Below the pieces are notes generated by a model. That model saw only the letters and a program-made list of their open reading frames with translations, made no database searches and was not told the origin of the DNA. Of a stretch of 64,000 nucleotides of DNA, positions 24,411-35,715 are shown one piece after another. Origin of the DNA: Progne subis subis. Taxonomy: Eukaryota; Chordata; Aves; Passeriformes; Hirundinidae. The translations under genes were made by a program, and so were the position numbers. The stretch lies in assembly GCA_022316685.1 (NCBI GenBank), contig JAKJHU010001511.1, positions 1-64,000 on the forward strand, given 5' to 3'. Numbering within the stretch: the stretch's first letter is position 1; each line of letters begins with the position of its first letter.

Positions 24411-26039
24411 TATCATGAGTTAGCACAGTTTTGTTTTCTGGTTATAGGGAAATGTGAAATGTTTTTCCCTGCCATCACCCTGGTTTGGTGGGGGGAGGAC
24501 AGGGACCCATCAGAAAGCTGGCTGGGATTTTGGCAGCTAAGTTGACCAATGGGAAATGTCGATGTGACTTTGGAGGGGACATTTTAAACTCATCTGCTGC
24601 TGATCGGTCTCTCTCTCGCTTTGGAATCAGCCATGAGGTAACATCGTGGGCGGTGGGCAGGCCCAGGCCGGGCCCCTGAGAGCTGCTGCCCACATGGGAG
24701 CAGCCTGGGTTGAGCCCTTTCACAGCTCTGTGGCAGCTCTGAACTGGGCCGGCCTGGATGAGACCGAGGGGTGGAAAAAAGGACATCTGCCAGCTTCCTC
24801 CATCAGCACAGCTTTGCATTTCCTACAGCTCATGCAGCCCGGCGCTTGCATGTGGCCCTTGCAACCTCGGGCGGATTTAACCCTTTCCTAGCAACATGGA
24901 GCTTTTAAAGCACAACTCCTCCTTGAGAGAAAGAAAGAAATCAGAGGGTACATAGAACAGACACCAAATCAAGTCAGTTAGATTAGAAGTGAAAGAACTG
25001 ATAATATTGGTATAGGATTGATGAAGTGGACATTTTTAACCGGACTTCTCTAGGGTAAATTATGGAGAAATTGGACTGTTCTTTGCAGCATCTTAGTGAT
25101 GTTGGGTAGAATGCTATACTAATCAAAATTGAGGACTGATGTAATTGAAATTTATTTGGGAACTTTAAAGCCCCCACTCCTGGGTTAAAAGGAGGACTCA
25201 GCCTTTGAGACAAAGATGATTTTAGATTAGAAGAAGTATTTGTAAATAGTACCCCAGATGCACTGAGAGGCCTTGCTGATAGAACATCACAGTCTGTGAA
25301 AACTCTGGGTGGCAGCAGATGTGTGATATTGGGAGCACTGGACTATTTTGTTGTGTGGCAAATATCTTCATAAAAAAATCTTACAGAGTGTCTTGGTTTG
25401 GAGACAAATTTGGGGGAAAACCCCTGTATAGGATCCCTCTGGGAAGCAAACCCAAGTGGCCCTTCTCTCCAACTAGTCTGAAAAAAAAAAGCCAAGCCTT
25501 GGAGAGCCAAGCCTCCGCCGAACACCCCGTCCGGAGAAGAATGTGGAGGAGTCAGGCAGTTTTCTCAAAACAAACTCCGCACTTCTCCTTGCTCTTAGAA
25601 CCAGTCTTAAAGGTACAGGACTCAATATACAGAGTTCAAACAGAACAGACGATTGGGGATACAAGCATCATAAAGTTACCCTAGGACACAGAGACTCTTC
25701 TCCAAAAAGTATTGAGTAATTATGTCTAAATAGTGGAACTCACTGAAAATCTCAAGTTGTGTCTTTCTTTGTTGTTCAATAAGAAAGTGAATAGTTTTTA
25801 AGAGAAGTGTGTTTTAAAGTGTCATTCTGTTTTAGATTAAGTTTTCTTTTTCTCAGGATTTTTTTTTCTTTTAGTGTGTGTTAATAAAAAAAGGCTTGTT
25901 CATTTTTTAAGCTTAAGCCTGCACTTTTTTTTTTTTTTCCCCCCTCCTAATCTCTCCCCTCCACAAAAATAGAATAAATACTAAAAGTCCTACATTAATT
26001 GGTGTTTCTGCCTGGTTTTATTAAATTAAAACCATTACA
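24411..26039 (+). mobile_element. Family 1 LTR carrying a nested solo LTR
   Basis: Begins TATCATGAGTTAGCACAG and ends ACCATTACA, colinear with 9,532-11,139 and 50,801-52,357. The first base pair of the terminus has mutated. It is interrupted at 25,389-25,688 by a different LTR. A T-rich run lies near 25,926-25,938. Confidence 0.75.
25389..25688 (+). mobile_element. Solo LTR (family 2) nested in family 1 LTR
   Basis: 300 bp with TGTCTTGG and TAGGACA ends, flanked by perfect 5-bp duplications CAGAG (25,384-25,388 and 25,689-25,693). The host LTR resumes in register beyond it, which proves a later insertion. Confidence 0.85.
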
Positions 26040-26197
26040 CCTGTCATGGCAATTATCATGGAAACCCAGCTGATGGGAAATGCAATGGTGGACAAAGGTT
26101 TTAGTAGGGCCTGTCATAATAGGACAAAGGGTGGTAGTTTTAAACTAAAGGAAGGGAGGTTCACATAAAGGAGATAAGGAGGAAATTTTTGATGATG

Positions 26198-26345
26198 AGG
26201 TTGGTGATACACCAGGACAGGTTCCCATGGAGGTGCTCAATGCCCCATCCCTGGAAACATCCAAGTCCAGCTGGGACAGGGCTCTGAACAACCTGATCTG
26301 GTCAAAGATGTCCCTCCTCATGGCAGGGGTTTGGATGAGATGAGC
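26198..26345 (+). mobile_element. CR1 LINE fragment
   Basis: Contains CCCCATCCCTGGAAACATCC and GGACAGGGCTCTGAACAACC phrases of CR1 3' regions. Parallel to about 23,120-23,240. Confidence 0.6.
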
Positions 26346-26527
26346 ACTGCAGAGCTCTTCCCATCCAAAGCATTCCAGGATTGCATGGGGAGAAGGGGCT
26401 GCTCACTGGACTCCATCCACTCCCTGGACTCCTCCTTGTCTCTGCTGGAGCCCACATCCAGCAGCCAAAGCCAGCCCCTTCTCTGGCCTTTCCCTGCCCT
26501 GCCCCAGGGGCTGACAGAGCCAGGCTG
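26346..26527. other. No gene recognised
   Basis: Short non-coding spacer. Confidence 0.4.
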
Positions 26528-26935
26528 GCACAGGTGACCTTTAGGCTTTGCAGGGCTCAGGCACAGCGGCTGGGACAGAGTCAGGGCTCAGGTCACACTC
26601 TGTGGGCTGGGGCAGAGCCCATCCAGAAATGAGCCCTGGAGCAGCAGCTCTGCAGTGGTGGCCACCAGGCCTCCTTGCCAAGGGAGGCTTCTGGCCATGG
26701 CCTGGAAGCAGCTGCTGCTGCCAAGGTGCCTTTGGTGCCGCAGGCTCTCCCTGGCACAGCTCCCAGCACGGCACTCTGCACTTGTGCCCGAGGCCTTCAC
26801 TGTCTTGGGGCTGGCCTGGGGCTTTTCCTGCAGCGGGATCTGCCCTGGTCCTGGCACAGGAAAGGTAGTTCCTGCTGGAGCAGGAAGCTCTGCCTGCAAT
26901 GGGCTCAAAAAACTCCAGTAAGGCCCTCTTTATTT
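26528..26935. repeat. Unidentified duplicated block, copy 1
   Basis: 26,620-26,930 is highly similar, in direct orientation, to 42,900-43,230. Its first 100 bases also recur inverted at 9,441-9,531. It is open in several frames on both strands, but no domain is recognised. Confidence 0.75.
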
Positions 26936-27389
26936 TATAATTGCTTTCTAGAGCACTATATTTTATAATTGTTATACTGTGGTGTAAGTAACTTACTACA
27001 AGTAAGTAACTCATATACTTTGGAGTAAGTAAATCTTTATTTTTTTTTACTCTGTGGTGTAATAAATCTTTCTGTCTAATCCTGATCAGAATCAATCATG
27101 GCTGCATTATATAGAAATATATCTGGTATTCCATTATTAATTCCATGGGACAAATTGCTTTACAGTTCAATTTCACCTGTCCAATCATTTCCACATAAAC
27201 CTTTGACCAAATGTGGGGATGGGATTGGATCCAACTGCTCCCAGCCTCCTCTCTCAGATGGAATTTTAAAAGTCTAGGCATCCCGGAAGAGTTTCGGGAT
27301 CCATGGTGGCTGTTGAGTGTCATTTCTCCACCTCATGACCCAGAAGGATTTTCTCCAAGGAAGAAATAAAGCTTTTGCCTGAAGCTCCC
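26936..27389. other. AT-rich spacer
   Basis: AT-rich, with a GTAAGTAACT-type short direct repeat near 26,983-27,030. No gene seen. Confidence 0.45.
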
Positions 27390-27720
27390 ACTCTGCCCAT
27401 GGCAGGAACCCCTGTGAGTGTCTGGGACATCCCGGCTCTTTGGCAGCCTGGGGACTCCTGGGATGTCACCGTGGAGCCCCCGTGAGTGCCTGTGACACAT
27501 CGGTGCCTTTGCAGCCCAAGGTGCCCTGGGATGTCAGCATGGAATGGCTGTGACTGCCTCTGGCCACAGGGATCTTTCCCATCCCCAGAAACCTCTGGGA
27601 GGTCTCCATGGAGCCCCTGTCTCTGCCTGTGACATTTCAGCTCTGGAACAGCCTGGAGACTCTTGGAAAGTCCCCATGGAATCCCTCTGAGGGCCTGTGA
27701 CAACTCGGTTCCTTAGCAGG
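27390..27720. repeat. Diverged tandem repeat, about 80-100 bp units
   Basis: Roughly four units share CTGTGACA...TCGGT/GGCTCTTTGGCAGCCTGGGGACTC and GTCACCATGGA-like phrases, each ending at a CATGGA(G/A)CCCC block. They run directly into the 41-bp array. Confidence 0.65.
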
Positions 27721-27965
27721 CAACCATCACCAGCCCCTGTTGCTATGGTCAGTTTCCATGTCAACCATCACCAGCCTCTGTTGCTATGGTCAGTTTCCAT
27801 GGCATTCATCACCAGCCCCTGTTGCTAGGGTCAGTTTCCATGGCAACCATCACCAGCCCCTGTTGCTAGGGTCAGTTTCCATGGCAACCATCACCAGCCC
27901 CTGTTGCTATGGTCAGTTTCCATGACAACCATCACCAGCCCCTGTTGCTAGGGTCGGTCCCTTGG
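27721..27965. repeat. 41-bp tandem array, six units
   Basis: Units start at 27,721, 27,762, 27,803, 27,844, 27,885 and 27,926, each reading CAACCATCACCAGCCCC then TGTTGCTAtGGTCAGTTTCCATG. Unit junctions form GTTTCCATGGCAAC or one-base variants, which look like RFX X-box elements. The last unit is diverged. The reading frame through the array has no biological support because 41 is not a multiple of three. Confidence 0.95.
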
Positions 27966-28033
27966 CAGCTCCATGCAGATCCCATGCCAGGGGTGGTTCC
28001 ATGGACACCAGCTCAGGCCTGGAGCCAGAGCCC

Positions 28034-28047
28034 GTTGCCATGGCAAC
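28034..28047. promoter_or_regulatory. Perfect palindromic X-box (RFX-type site)
   Basis: GTTGCCATGGCAAC is a 14-bp perfect palindrome and matches the canonical RFX-family site (GTNRCC then RGYAAC). It lies 70 bp after the 41-bp array. Binding and function are inferred. Confidence 0.5.
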
Positions 28048-28074
28048 CATTTGCAGTTCCCATTCCCAGGGCCA

Positions 28075-28400
28075 TGGGATCCCAGAAGCACAGAATTGGC
28101 TGAGTTGGGAGGGAGCCATCAGGATCCTCGAGTCCAGCTCCTGGCCCTGCACAGGACACCCCAACAATCCCAGCCTGGGCCTGGCAGCGGTGTCCAAACG
28201 CTGCTGCAGCTCCCAGAGCCCTGGAGCTGTGACCCTTCCCTGGGAGCCTGTTCAGTGCCCCAGCAGCCTCTGGGGGAAAAACCTTTTCCTGACATCCAAC
28301 CGAAAGCTGCCCCAACTCAGCTCCAGCCCTTCCCTCCGGTGCTGTCCCTGGGCACCAGAGTGAAGAGGTTCCCACAGCCCCCAGCCAGGGACCCGCTCCC
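28075..28400 (-). mobile_element. CR1 LINE 3' fragment
   Basis: Minus-strand CR1-like end: reading plus, AGAAGCACAGAATTGGCTGAGTTGGGAGGGAGC at the 3' terminus, then GGACACCCCAACAATCCC and ACCTTTTCCTGACATCCAACC. Truncated. Confidence 0.75.
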
Positions 28401-28975
28401 AAGGCTTGCTGCCAGGGCAACCAGGGCTGGCACCAGCTGGGATGCTCAGTTTCCATGGGCTGGGATTTAGGAATGGTATTCCCAAATTTTGTGTTCCTGC
28501 TAAAACCGAGCTGTCCCTCACTGGCCTCCAGCCTCCCATGCAAATTACAAAATGGAAAGATTCCGGGGTGGGATAAGGACAATTTACTGGTAATAGCAAC
28601 AAGATAAGGAAAAACTAGGAACAGAAGGGATAAGAGAAATTATATACAGGGACAACTACAACAGCACTGACTGGCACTTCCCAGCCACGTATTTCCTCCT
28701 GCTGGGAAAGGACACCTTTGTCCTAGGGGAAAAGAGAGAGTCCCTTCCCTGTCCCTGACAATGACCTGAGATGGGATCAAATACAATGTCGAGACCACGG
28801 CCAGGACCACCTCACATCATTGCCAGGGGCAGAGAAAGGGACAGGTGACTCCTCAGCTTGGGTCACAGGAAATGTGGGTCACAAGGACTCTTCCCAATGT
28901 CAGTCTTCAGATGGGGGATGAAGTTGGAGACTCACAAAACACTGCCTGCACTCAGGGTACACACCGTGGTTTCCC
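28401..28975. other. 3' flank of zinc-finger B
   Basis: 28,740-28,975 is the untranslated 3' side of zinc-finger B and matches 4,670-4,898. The rest is unassigned. Confidence 0.5.
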
Positions 28976-30107
28976 TTATTGGTGCCTCCTTTGGTGTTGG
29001 CTCAGGTGAGACCGCTGGGTGAAGCTCTTCCCACACTGGGGACACTCGTAGGGCCTCTCCCCAGTGTGGATGCGCTGGTGCCTGATGAGGTGGGACTTGT
29101 GCTTGAAGGCCTTCCTGCAGTCGGGGCAGCAGAAGGGCCTCTCCTCTGTGTGAATCCGCTGGTGCTGGAGGAGATTGGAGCTGGTCTGAAACCTCTTCTG
29201 ACACTCAGGACACTGATAGGGCCTCTCCCCGGTGTGTATCATTTGGTGGACGATCAGCTGGGACCTACAGTTGAAGCCCTTCCCATATTCCCCACACTCA
29301 TATGGCCTTTCCTCAGCATGGATGTTCTCGTGGCAGATCAGGTTGGAACTCTGGCTGAAGCTCTTCCCACACTGCTCACACTCACAGGGCCGTTCCCTGG
29401 TGTGGATCCTCTGGTGGCGGATCAGGTTGGACCTGTGGCTGAAGCTCATCCCACATTGCCCACACTCGTAGGGCCTCTCCCCAGTGTGGATGCGCTGGTG
29501 GATGATGAGGTGGGAGTTTTGCTTGAAGCCCTTCCTGCAGTTGGGGCAGCGGAAGGGCCTCTCCTTTGTGTGAATCTGCTGGTGCTGGAGGAGATTGGAG
29601 CTGGTCTGAAACGTCTTCCCGCACTCAGGACACTCATAGGATGACTCTGCAGTGTGGATGATCTGATCCTGGACAGTGGTGTTGCTCTGCCTGAAGCTCT
29701 ATCCACCTTCCTGGCACAGGGTGGGTCTTTCCTCCTCAGAGCACCCTGGGATGGGTTTGGAGTCCTTCCTCCGGTAGGATCTCCATTGCTTTTTCTCCCT
29801 GTTGGCTTCCTGTGCTATGGAGCTAATCAAAACTGCCTCTTCCACAAGGTTCTGCTGCAGGGATTTGTCCTCCCTGGTCTCCATCCTCAGCTCCTTGTCT
29901 CGGGGAGGAAGGACAAGGACAGGATGGGATTTGCCTCCATGCCACAGGGAAGGGGAAGGAGATTCTCACAACACATCCCTGGCAGGACGGCGTCGGCAGT
30001 GGGGTTGTCCTGCAGCCAGGGGGCCATGCTGGGCTGGGAGATGGAGCAGGAGAGAGGGGGAAAGGGGCACTGACTTCCTCCTCACCTGCCTGGCTGTCCT
30101 GGAGCAT
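28976..30107 (-). pseudogene. C2H2 zinc-finger gene B, one nonsense codon
   Basis: Exon 1 starts at an ATG at 30,107 (MLQDSQA) with a GT donor. Exon 2 follows an AG acceptor near 29,904 and opens with [13 protein letters not shown]. One frame then runs to a stop at 28,976, interrupted only by a TAG at 29,699-29,701 just before the first, degenerate finger. After the TAG, eight finger-like units follow with HTGERPY-type linkers; one has Tyr for its second Cys (CGEYGKGF) and is probably dead. The rest keep CxxC and HxxxH. No KRAB or SCAN box is visible. Gene A is the closest relative. It is either a recent pseudogene or, with a downstream start, a truncated DNA-binding protein lacking the leader. 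Confidence 0.85.
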
Positions 30108-30125
30108 CTTCCTCTTTCTCACAGC

Positions 30126-30849
30126 CTCCTCCTCCTTCCAGCCAAGCTTTGGGAATGGGAAACCCTGGTTTTGGGCAAAAACAAGGGATGAGTATGTTGA
30201 GTTTGAATGTCCCTCTACTCAAGTCCATCTCTACACGTCACCAGACATCGGGAGTCCCTAATAGCCTATCAAACACCAAGAGCAGCCCTGAAAATTCCTT
30301 TCTGGAGTTTCCTGTCACTGGTCTCAGTGCCCTCCCCAGGCTGCTGAGAATCCCAGGAATCTGAAAAGCTCCCCCCTTTTCCATTTTCTATTTATGAATG
30401 CTGGGGGTTTTGGGTTCCCAGGGTACCTTCTCCCCTTATTCTCTGCTTTGGGGTGCAGGGGCTCCAAGGAGTACCCCCTGCCCCTCTCCAAGCTGTTGAG
30501 GGTCCTGCAAATTGCACTGCTTCCCCCACTCTGGGCTCCAGGAGGACACAGGGCTCTGCTCCTCCAGGCTGCCTCTGCCAGCAGCAACCACTGGGACCCC
30601 CCAATGTCCCCACAAGGGGCATTTTCCACCCAGCTTTGGAGTTCTTACTTCTCCAAACATCTCCAACCAAAAAAACCCAACCCAGGGACCACTCAGGATA
30701 TCTGAGCCGAGCTCCCCCTGTCTTGGGCTGGTAAGACAGGTGTCTGCTACGGAAGGCAGGAGCCTCCCGTGAAATGGAAAATACAAACCTCCTCTCTTTG
30801 GATTATAGTTTTGAAATTAACGGGCTTCCAAGTAAAGATATGGCAATAA
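30126..30849. other. Zinc-finger B 5' flank, no gene recognised
   Basis: Not matched in zinc-finger A, where the LTR-like repeat directly follows exon 1. No coding signal beyond short overlapping frames. Confidence 0.45.
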
Positions 30850-31450
30850 GAATATCAGTTCTTCAGTAGGAAAATTAAATTGAAAGTGCAGTAGTAAAAA
30901 ACACCACCACCAAAAAAGCCCAAAAAATAAGACTCAGAATCCAACCTGACACCCAGGTAGTCAGGGTGTTGCTTGCAGTACAATCAAATCGTGGCTGCAG
31001 TTCTCCTGGGGGACAGATGTGGTTTTGTTGAAGCAATGATCTTGTAGAAGGGTGTAGTTTTCCTCTGAAGGTCCAGTAGGGGTGTTAGATGGGTCTGGTC
31101 TTCCTCTGGGAATCCAGTGGAAACCAGGGTGCCTCTGGTGTTTAATTCTCAGCTTATATCCAGGTGGGAATGCTTGGCTCCTCCCTCTGGGTGGAGCATC
31201 TCACAATGGGATGATGTAATTTTATCAGTCATGCAGTGAGACTCAATGGCCCATTAACAGAAGATATCTCCCTGGAGGGAGGATGAGTCATGGAAGAGAT
31301 AAGGAACACTTCCCTATTTGTTTGTGTACAGCTGGGCCATTAAGAGAAGATCCCCCTCAGAGATTTGAGGGATGGGTCATGGAAGAGATAAACAACCTGC
31401 CAACCTGGTTTTAACAGATGGTAATAGAATACATTTTTTTGGTTACATCT
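30850..31450 (-). mobile_element. LTR-like repeat upstream of zinc-finger B
   Basis: Colinear with 6,390-6,960 and 47,950-48,530, same orientation relative to the zinc-finger gene. Confidence 0.6.
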
Positions 31451-32503
31451 TGCATTGCAAGACAGGGCTTGAGGCTCCTTGCCCAGGCTCTCTCCAGAAC
31501 ACGCCCAGGCCAATGCTGAGCAGAGAAAAGCCCCGTGAGCAGCCCCAGGGTGGCCGTGGGCAGGCTGGGGGCAAACAGCATGGCTGGGGCTCTGCAAGGT
31601 CCCTGGGGGAGATGGGAAGGAGCAGCAGAGCAGGGGCTGATCCATCCCCACTGCACTGGACACCCCAGGGCAGCGTCCCAGAGCGTCCTCATGCACCTGC
31701 CAACAACATCCCCCCTCTGCAGCCCTGGCCTCTCCCCCAGCTCACACAGGTGCCGCATCCTTGCAGGCACAGACACAGCAGCACTGGCTCAGGAGCCCCT
31801 GTGTGCACTGCCCAGAGCAGGTGTGAGCACCCCCATGGTGTTGGTGTGGGGACATGAACCTGAGTGAGCACAAATGCCATCAGCCCCTGGGGCCAGGAAG
31901 GGCTGGGGGACAGCAGGGAAACCACTCAGGTTTGTGGTGGCCTCTGAAGTCATCCAGAAAGTTTGTTCCCATGAGCTGTGAGTTTCCTGTGCCAATGCAG
32001 TTGTTGCTCAGAGCCAGGGCTGCCTGGCAGCCACCCCCAAACTGCCCTCAGCATTTCCTTTGCCTCACCTTGGCTTTCTTTACTTTTCTTTCTGCTACAA
32101 ATTTCTTCCTATTGCTTACCCCGTTCCCTTCTGTGTAAACAGCCCAGCCTATTTACCTTTACTCTGTAGTCCCACTCCCCATTTCAGTTCCTGAGTTGGC
32201 ACCATGGGAGCATCCATTGAGGAGCAGGATCATCCTCCAAGTGCTGCAGGAATTGTCTGCAGGCTCCCTGCAGTGCCTTGTGCTGCTCCCTTGCCAGAGG
32301 CACCACAGGCCAGGGGGACACATCTGGGATGCTGTGTCTGGCTCTGGGGCTCCCTGTTCTGGGCAAGGAGGAGGAGCTGCAGAGGCTCTGCAGGACTGAC
32401 AGGATGGGCTTTGGGGCTGTGAGGAGAAGCTGAGGCACCTGGGCTGCTGGACTTTCTGGGGAGGAGGCCCAGGGCTCATCCTGCAACTGCTGCAAGGGTG
32501 GTT
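31340..32503. repeat. Segmental duplication, copy B (5' flank of zinc-finger B)
   Basis: Near-identical to 6,840-8,000. Small indels are visible, for example around 32,080-32,140. Confidence 0.88.
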
Positions 32504-33112
32504 TCAGAGAATCACAGAATCAGCAAGGTTGGAGAACACCTTGAGCATCATCATGTCCATCCTGGGCCCTGAGTCTACCCTGTCCCTCCTGAGCCTCCTC
32601 TTCTCCAGGATAAACATCCCCAGCTCCCTCAGCTGCTCCTCACAGGACTTGTGGTCCAGACCCCTTACCAGCCTTGTTGCCCTTCTCTGGATGCACTCCT
32701 GCCCCTCCATGTCTTTCTTGAATTGGTGGGTCAGAATTGGACACAGCATTCAAGGTGCTGCCCATCCAGTGCCAAGCATAGGGTAATAATCACTGCCCTG
32801 CTCCTGCTGGCCACACCATTCCTGATCCAGGCCAGGTGTCATTGGCCTTCTTGGCCACCTGGGCACATTGCTGGCTCATGTCCAGCCTGCTGTCCATCTG
32901 TCCCTGCAGGTTCCTTTCTGCCTGACCGCTGTCCAGCCACTCTGTCCCCAGCCTGTAGCGCTGCAGGGGTTGTAGTAGCCAAAGTGCAGGACCTGGCACT
33001 TGGACTTGTTAAATCTCATATTGTTGGATTTGGCCCCTGAATCCAGCCTGTCCTGGGCCCTGTGCAGAGTCCTCCTACCCTCCAGGAGATCAACAATCCC
33101 ACATAATTTTGT
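32504..33112 (-). mobile_element. CR1 LINE 3' fragment
   Basis: Minus-strand CR1 end starting GAATCACAGAATCAGCAAGGTTGG. It also carries GCCACCTGGGCACATTGCTGGCTCATGTCCAGCC-like and AGGACCTGGCACTTGG landmarks. Homologous to 7,998-8,445 and, inverted, to 16,412-17,005. Confidence 0.85.
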
Positions 33113-34013
33113 GTCACCACAGTTCTATGATGCTGTAGAGTGTCACAATGGTCTCCATGATTCCATGATGACCCCCAGTGTCACAATGCCCCTTTGCTTC
33201 CATGGGAAATCTTGGTGTCACAAAGTCACTTGGATCCTTGGGCCCTGCAGTGTCACAATGGTGCCTTGGTCCCTCCAGGCACTGCAGTGTCACAATGCAT
33301 CCTTGTTTCCATGAGATCTGGCAATTCAGCAATGATCTTCTTCATTCCAATATCACAATGGCCTCTTGGTCCCAAGGGGCACCATGGTGTCAAACATGTT
33401 TCCTTCATTCCAGGAGTCCCTGAGGAGCAACACTGGCCCCTTGGTTCCATGGGGCCTTGCAGTGTCACATTGGCCCCATCATGACACCAGGTCCTGCTCT
33501 GTCCCAATGCTCTGCAGGGTTCCACAAGGCCCTGCAGTGTCACAGTGGCCTCTTGGTTCCATCAGGCTTCAGAGGGCCACAATGTGTTCCCTGGTGCTGC
33601 AGTGTCACAGTGGAGCCCTGGTTACACAAGAGCCTTCAGTGTCACCAGGGAACCTTGGTTCCATGGGGCACCCCAGTGGCACAATTGTTCCCTCAGTTCC
33701 AAGAGTCCTTGCAATGGAACACTGGCCCCTTGATTCCACTGGGCCCAGGGTCTCACCAGGGTCTCCTTGGTTCTGCAGTGGCACAATGGCCCCTTGGCTC
33801 AGCAAGGCCCCACAGTGTCACAGTGGCCTCTGTGGTTCCACCAGGCCCCAGACTGTCACCATGGGCTCCTTGCTTGCATTTAGCCCCACAGTGTCACAGT
33901 GGCCCCATGGCTCTATGGTGCCATGTCGTACACAGCGTCACTCTGGTCCTCTTAGTGCCACCAGGCCCTGCAGTGTCACAATATCCCCTTGCTTCCCCAG
34001 GGCCCTGCAGTCA
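33113..34013. repeat. Minisatellite with GTGTCACAATGG core (expanded copy)
   Basis: About 20 imperfect units of roughly 35-45 bp carry CAGTGTCACA(A/G)TGG and TTGGTTCCATGGGGC-type phrases. It is about 2.6 times longer than its inverted partner at 16,070-16,411. Long open frames through it are artefacts of repetition. Confidence 0.85.
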
Positions 34014-34610
34014 CCATCATCAGAGAATCAACCACACTGGAAAAGACCTTGGAGAGCATCAAGTCCAACCTGTGAGCCAACACCACCTTGCCACCCAAAC
34101 CATGGCCCTGAGTGCCACATCCAGTCATTCCTTAGACACTTCCACAGACAGTGAGTCATCCATCTCCCTGGACAGCCCATTCCAGTGCCCAATCACATAT
34201 TCTGTGAAGAATATTTCCTAATGTCCGGCTTAAACCTCCCCATGGGCAGCTTAAGGCCATGTCCTCTTGTCCTGTCACTATTCCCTGGGAAAAGATACCA
34301 CCCCCACCTGGCAGCACCCTCCTGTCAGTAAAGAGTGATGAGGTCTCCCCTGAGCCTCCTCTTCTCCAGGATAAACAGCCCCAGCTCCCTCAGGTGCTCC
34401 TCACAGGACTTGTGCTCCAGTCCCCTCACCAGCCTTCTTGCTCTACTCTGGACAGACTCCAGCCCCTCCACGTCCTTAATGAATTGGGGGGCCCAGAACT
34501 GGACACAGCACTCGAGGTGCTGCCCAACCAGTACAGAGCAAAGGGAAGAATCCCTGCCCTGCTCCTGCTGCCCACACTGTTCCTGATCCATAGGAGTGCC
34601 AGGGGTTGGA
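34014..34610 (-). mobile_element. CR1 LINE 3' fragment
   Basis: Minus-strand CR1 end with AGAGAATCAACCACACTGG terminus. Inverted partner 15,500-16,070. Confidence 0.85.
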
Positions 34611-35058
34611 TGAGGGAAATGGTGGGGAGGGGGACAAAGTTTGATTGATTGTCAGCCATGAAGGGTCTTGATTTTCATATCTATTCAGACTGCATTAGGA
34701 GGTGCTGGAGTCAATATCAATTGGACATTGCTGATACCAGTCTATAAACAGGAAAATGAAACTGGAAAACAGTTCTCTCTGCATTGTTTTCAATATAGTG
34801 TATTCCCTTTGAATACACTTCTGAAATTGTCTAATGAACCACGCAAGAACTGCAAACTTAAATTATTCCCATGGGCTTTTCTTGTTCACTGTATTGAACA
34901 AATATTTACAAGCTTTTCTCCCTGAATTCCTGAACCGAAGAGCTCAAGAAAGAAGAGGCCTCTGGAGTAGTAAAATTCATCAGCAACCTCCAAGGTACTG
35001 AGGATCCATCCTTACCAGAGCAGGAATGAACAGAAATGGGCACAGCTTTCTGGCTTCC
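34611..35058 (-). repeat. Segmental repeat, copy 3 (left flank of provirus)
   Basis: Reverse complement of about 15,000-15,500. It continues directly into 41,900-41,965 when the provirus is disregarded, so 35,058/41,900 is the insertion point. Confidence 0.85.
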
Positions 35059-35708
35059 TGTCCTGGGGTGACTGTGTATCCCCAATCGTCTGTTGGGTGC
35101 AGGGGGGAGGGCAAGCGCGGTTTGTTTTTCCCCAGGAAAACTCTGCTCATCCAAGTGACCTTGAAGCGGGGGAGCTGGAACTCGGCGAGACTGAAGAAGC
35201 TCGGTTGTTTTTCTCGGGCAGTTAGTTTAGTTTAGTGCTAGCATAGTGTTAGATGCTGTAGAATAGCTGAAGCTTTTTTGCTTTTTTTGCTTTCTTCTTT
35301 TTTTCTTTTTTTCTTTCCTTTTTTTCTTTTTTTTTGCCCTCTCCTCGGAACTGTTCCAACCTCTCCGGACTGAGGACCTGGGGAAGCACCGGGGGGCCTC
35401 CACAGGGGACCCACCCCACCGAGACCACCAGGACCAGCCCTGCACATTTTTTTTTCCAACGTCAGCGGAGAGAGAGTGGTGGAGCACACTGACAATCTTC
35501 AAGAGGAGAGACTTTCTTTAAGTTTGTTATCCCTCCGTAAGCGGCACGAAGCTCTTGTCATCGGGTATTGTGCTGGGAGTGCTTTGCCTGTGTAATAAAC
35601 AGGTTTTTTCCACTTCTCTCTGAGGAAGTTTTTCCTGAATCCGGTTGGGGAGGGGAGAGGGGGGCCCCTTGGGAGGATTTCTCCCAAAATCTGCCTGAAA
35701 CCACCACA
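35059..35708 (+). repeat. 5' LTR of ERVL provirus
   Basis: 650 bp, TGTCCTGGGG to ACCACCACA. It contains a long pyrimidine tract (about 35,273-35,335) and an AATAAA at 35,593-35,598. No clear TATA box was seen. Confidence 0.93.
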
Positions 35709-35715
35709 ATCTTCT

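Noticed and set aside
27740..27925. Open frame through the 41-bp array
   Set aside because: 41 is not divisible by three, so units are read in changing frames and encode no repeated peptide.
27721..27965. CRISPR-like regular array
   Set aside because: Units are contiguous with no unique spacers, and the genome is vertebrate.
33366..34221. Two open frames of over 250 codons
   Set aside because: Both run through the GTGTCAC minisatellite. Openness follows from the repeat, with no domain.
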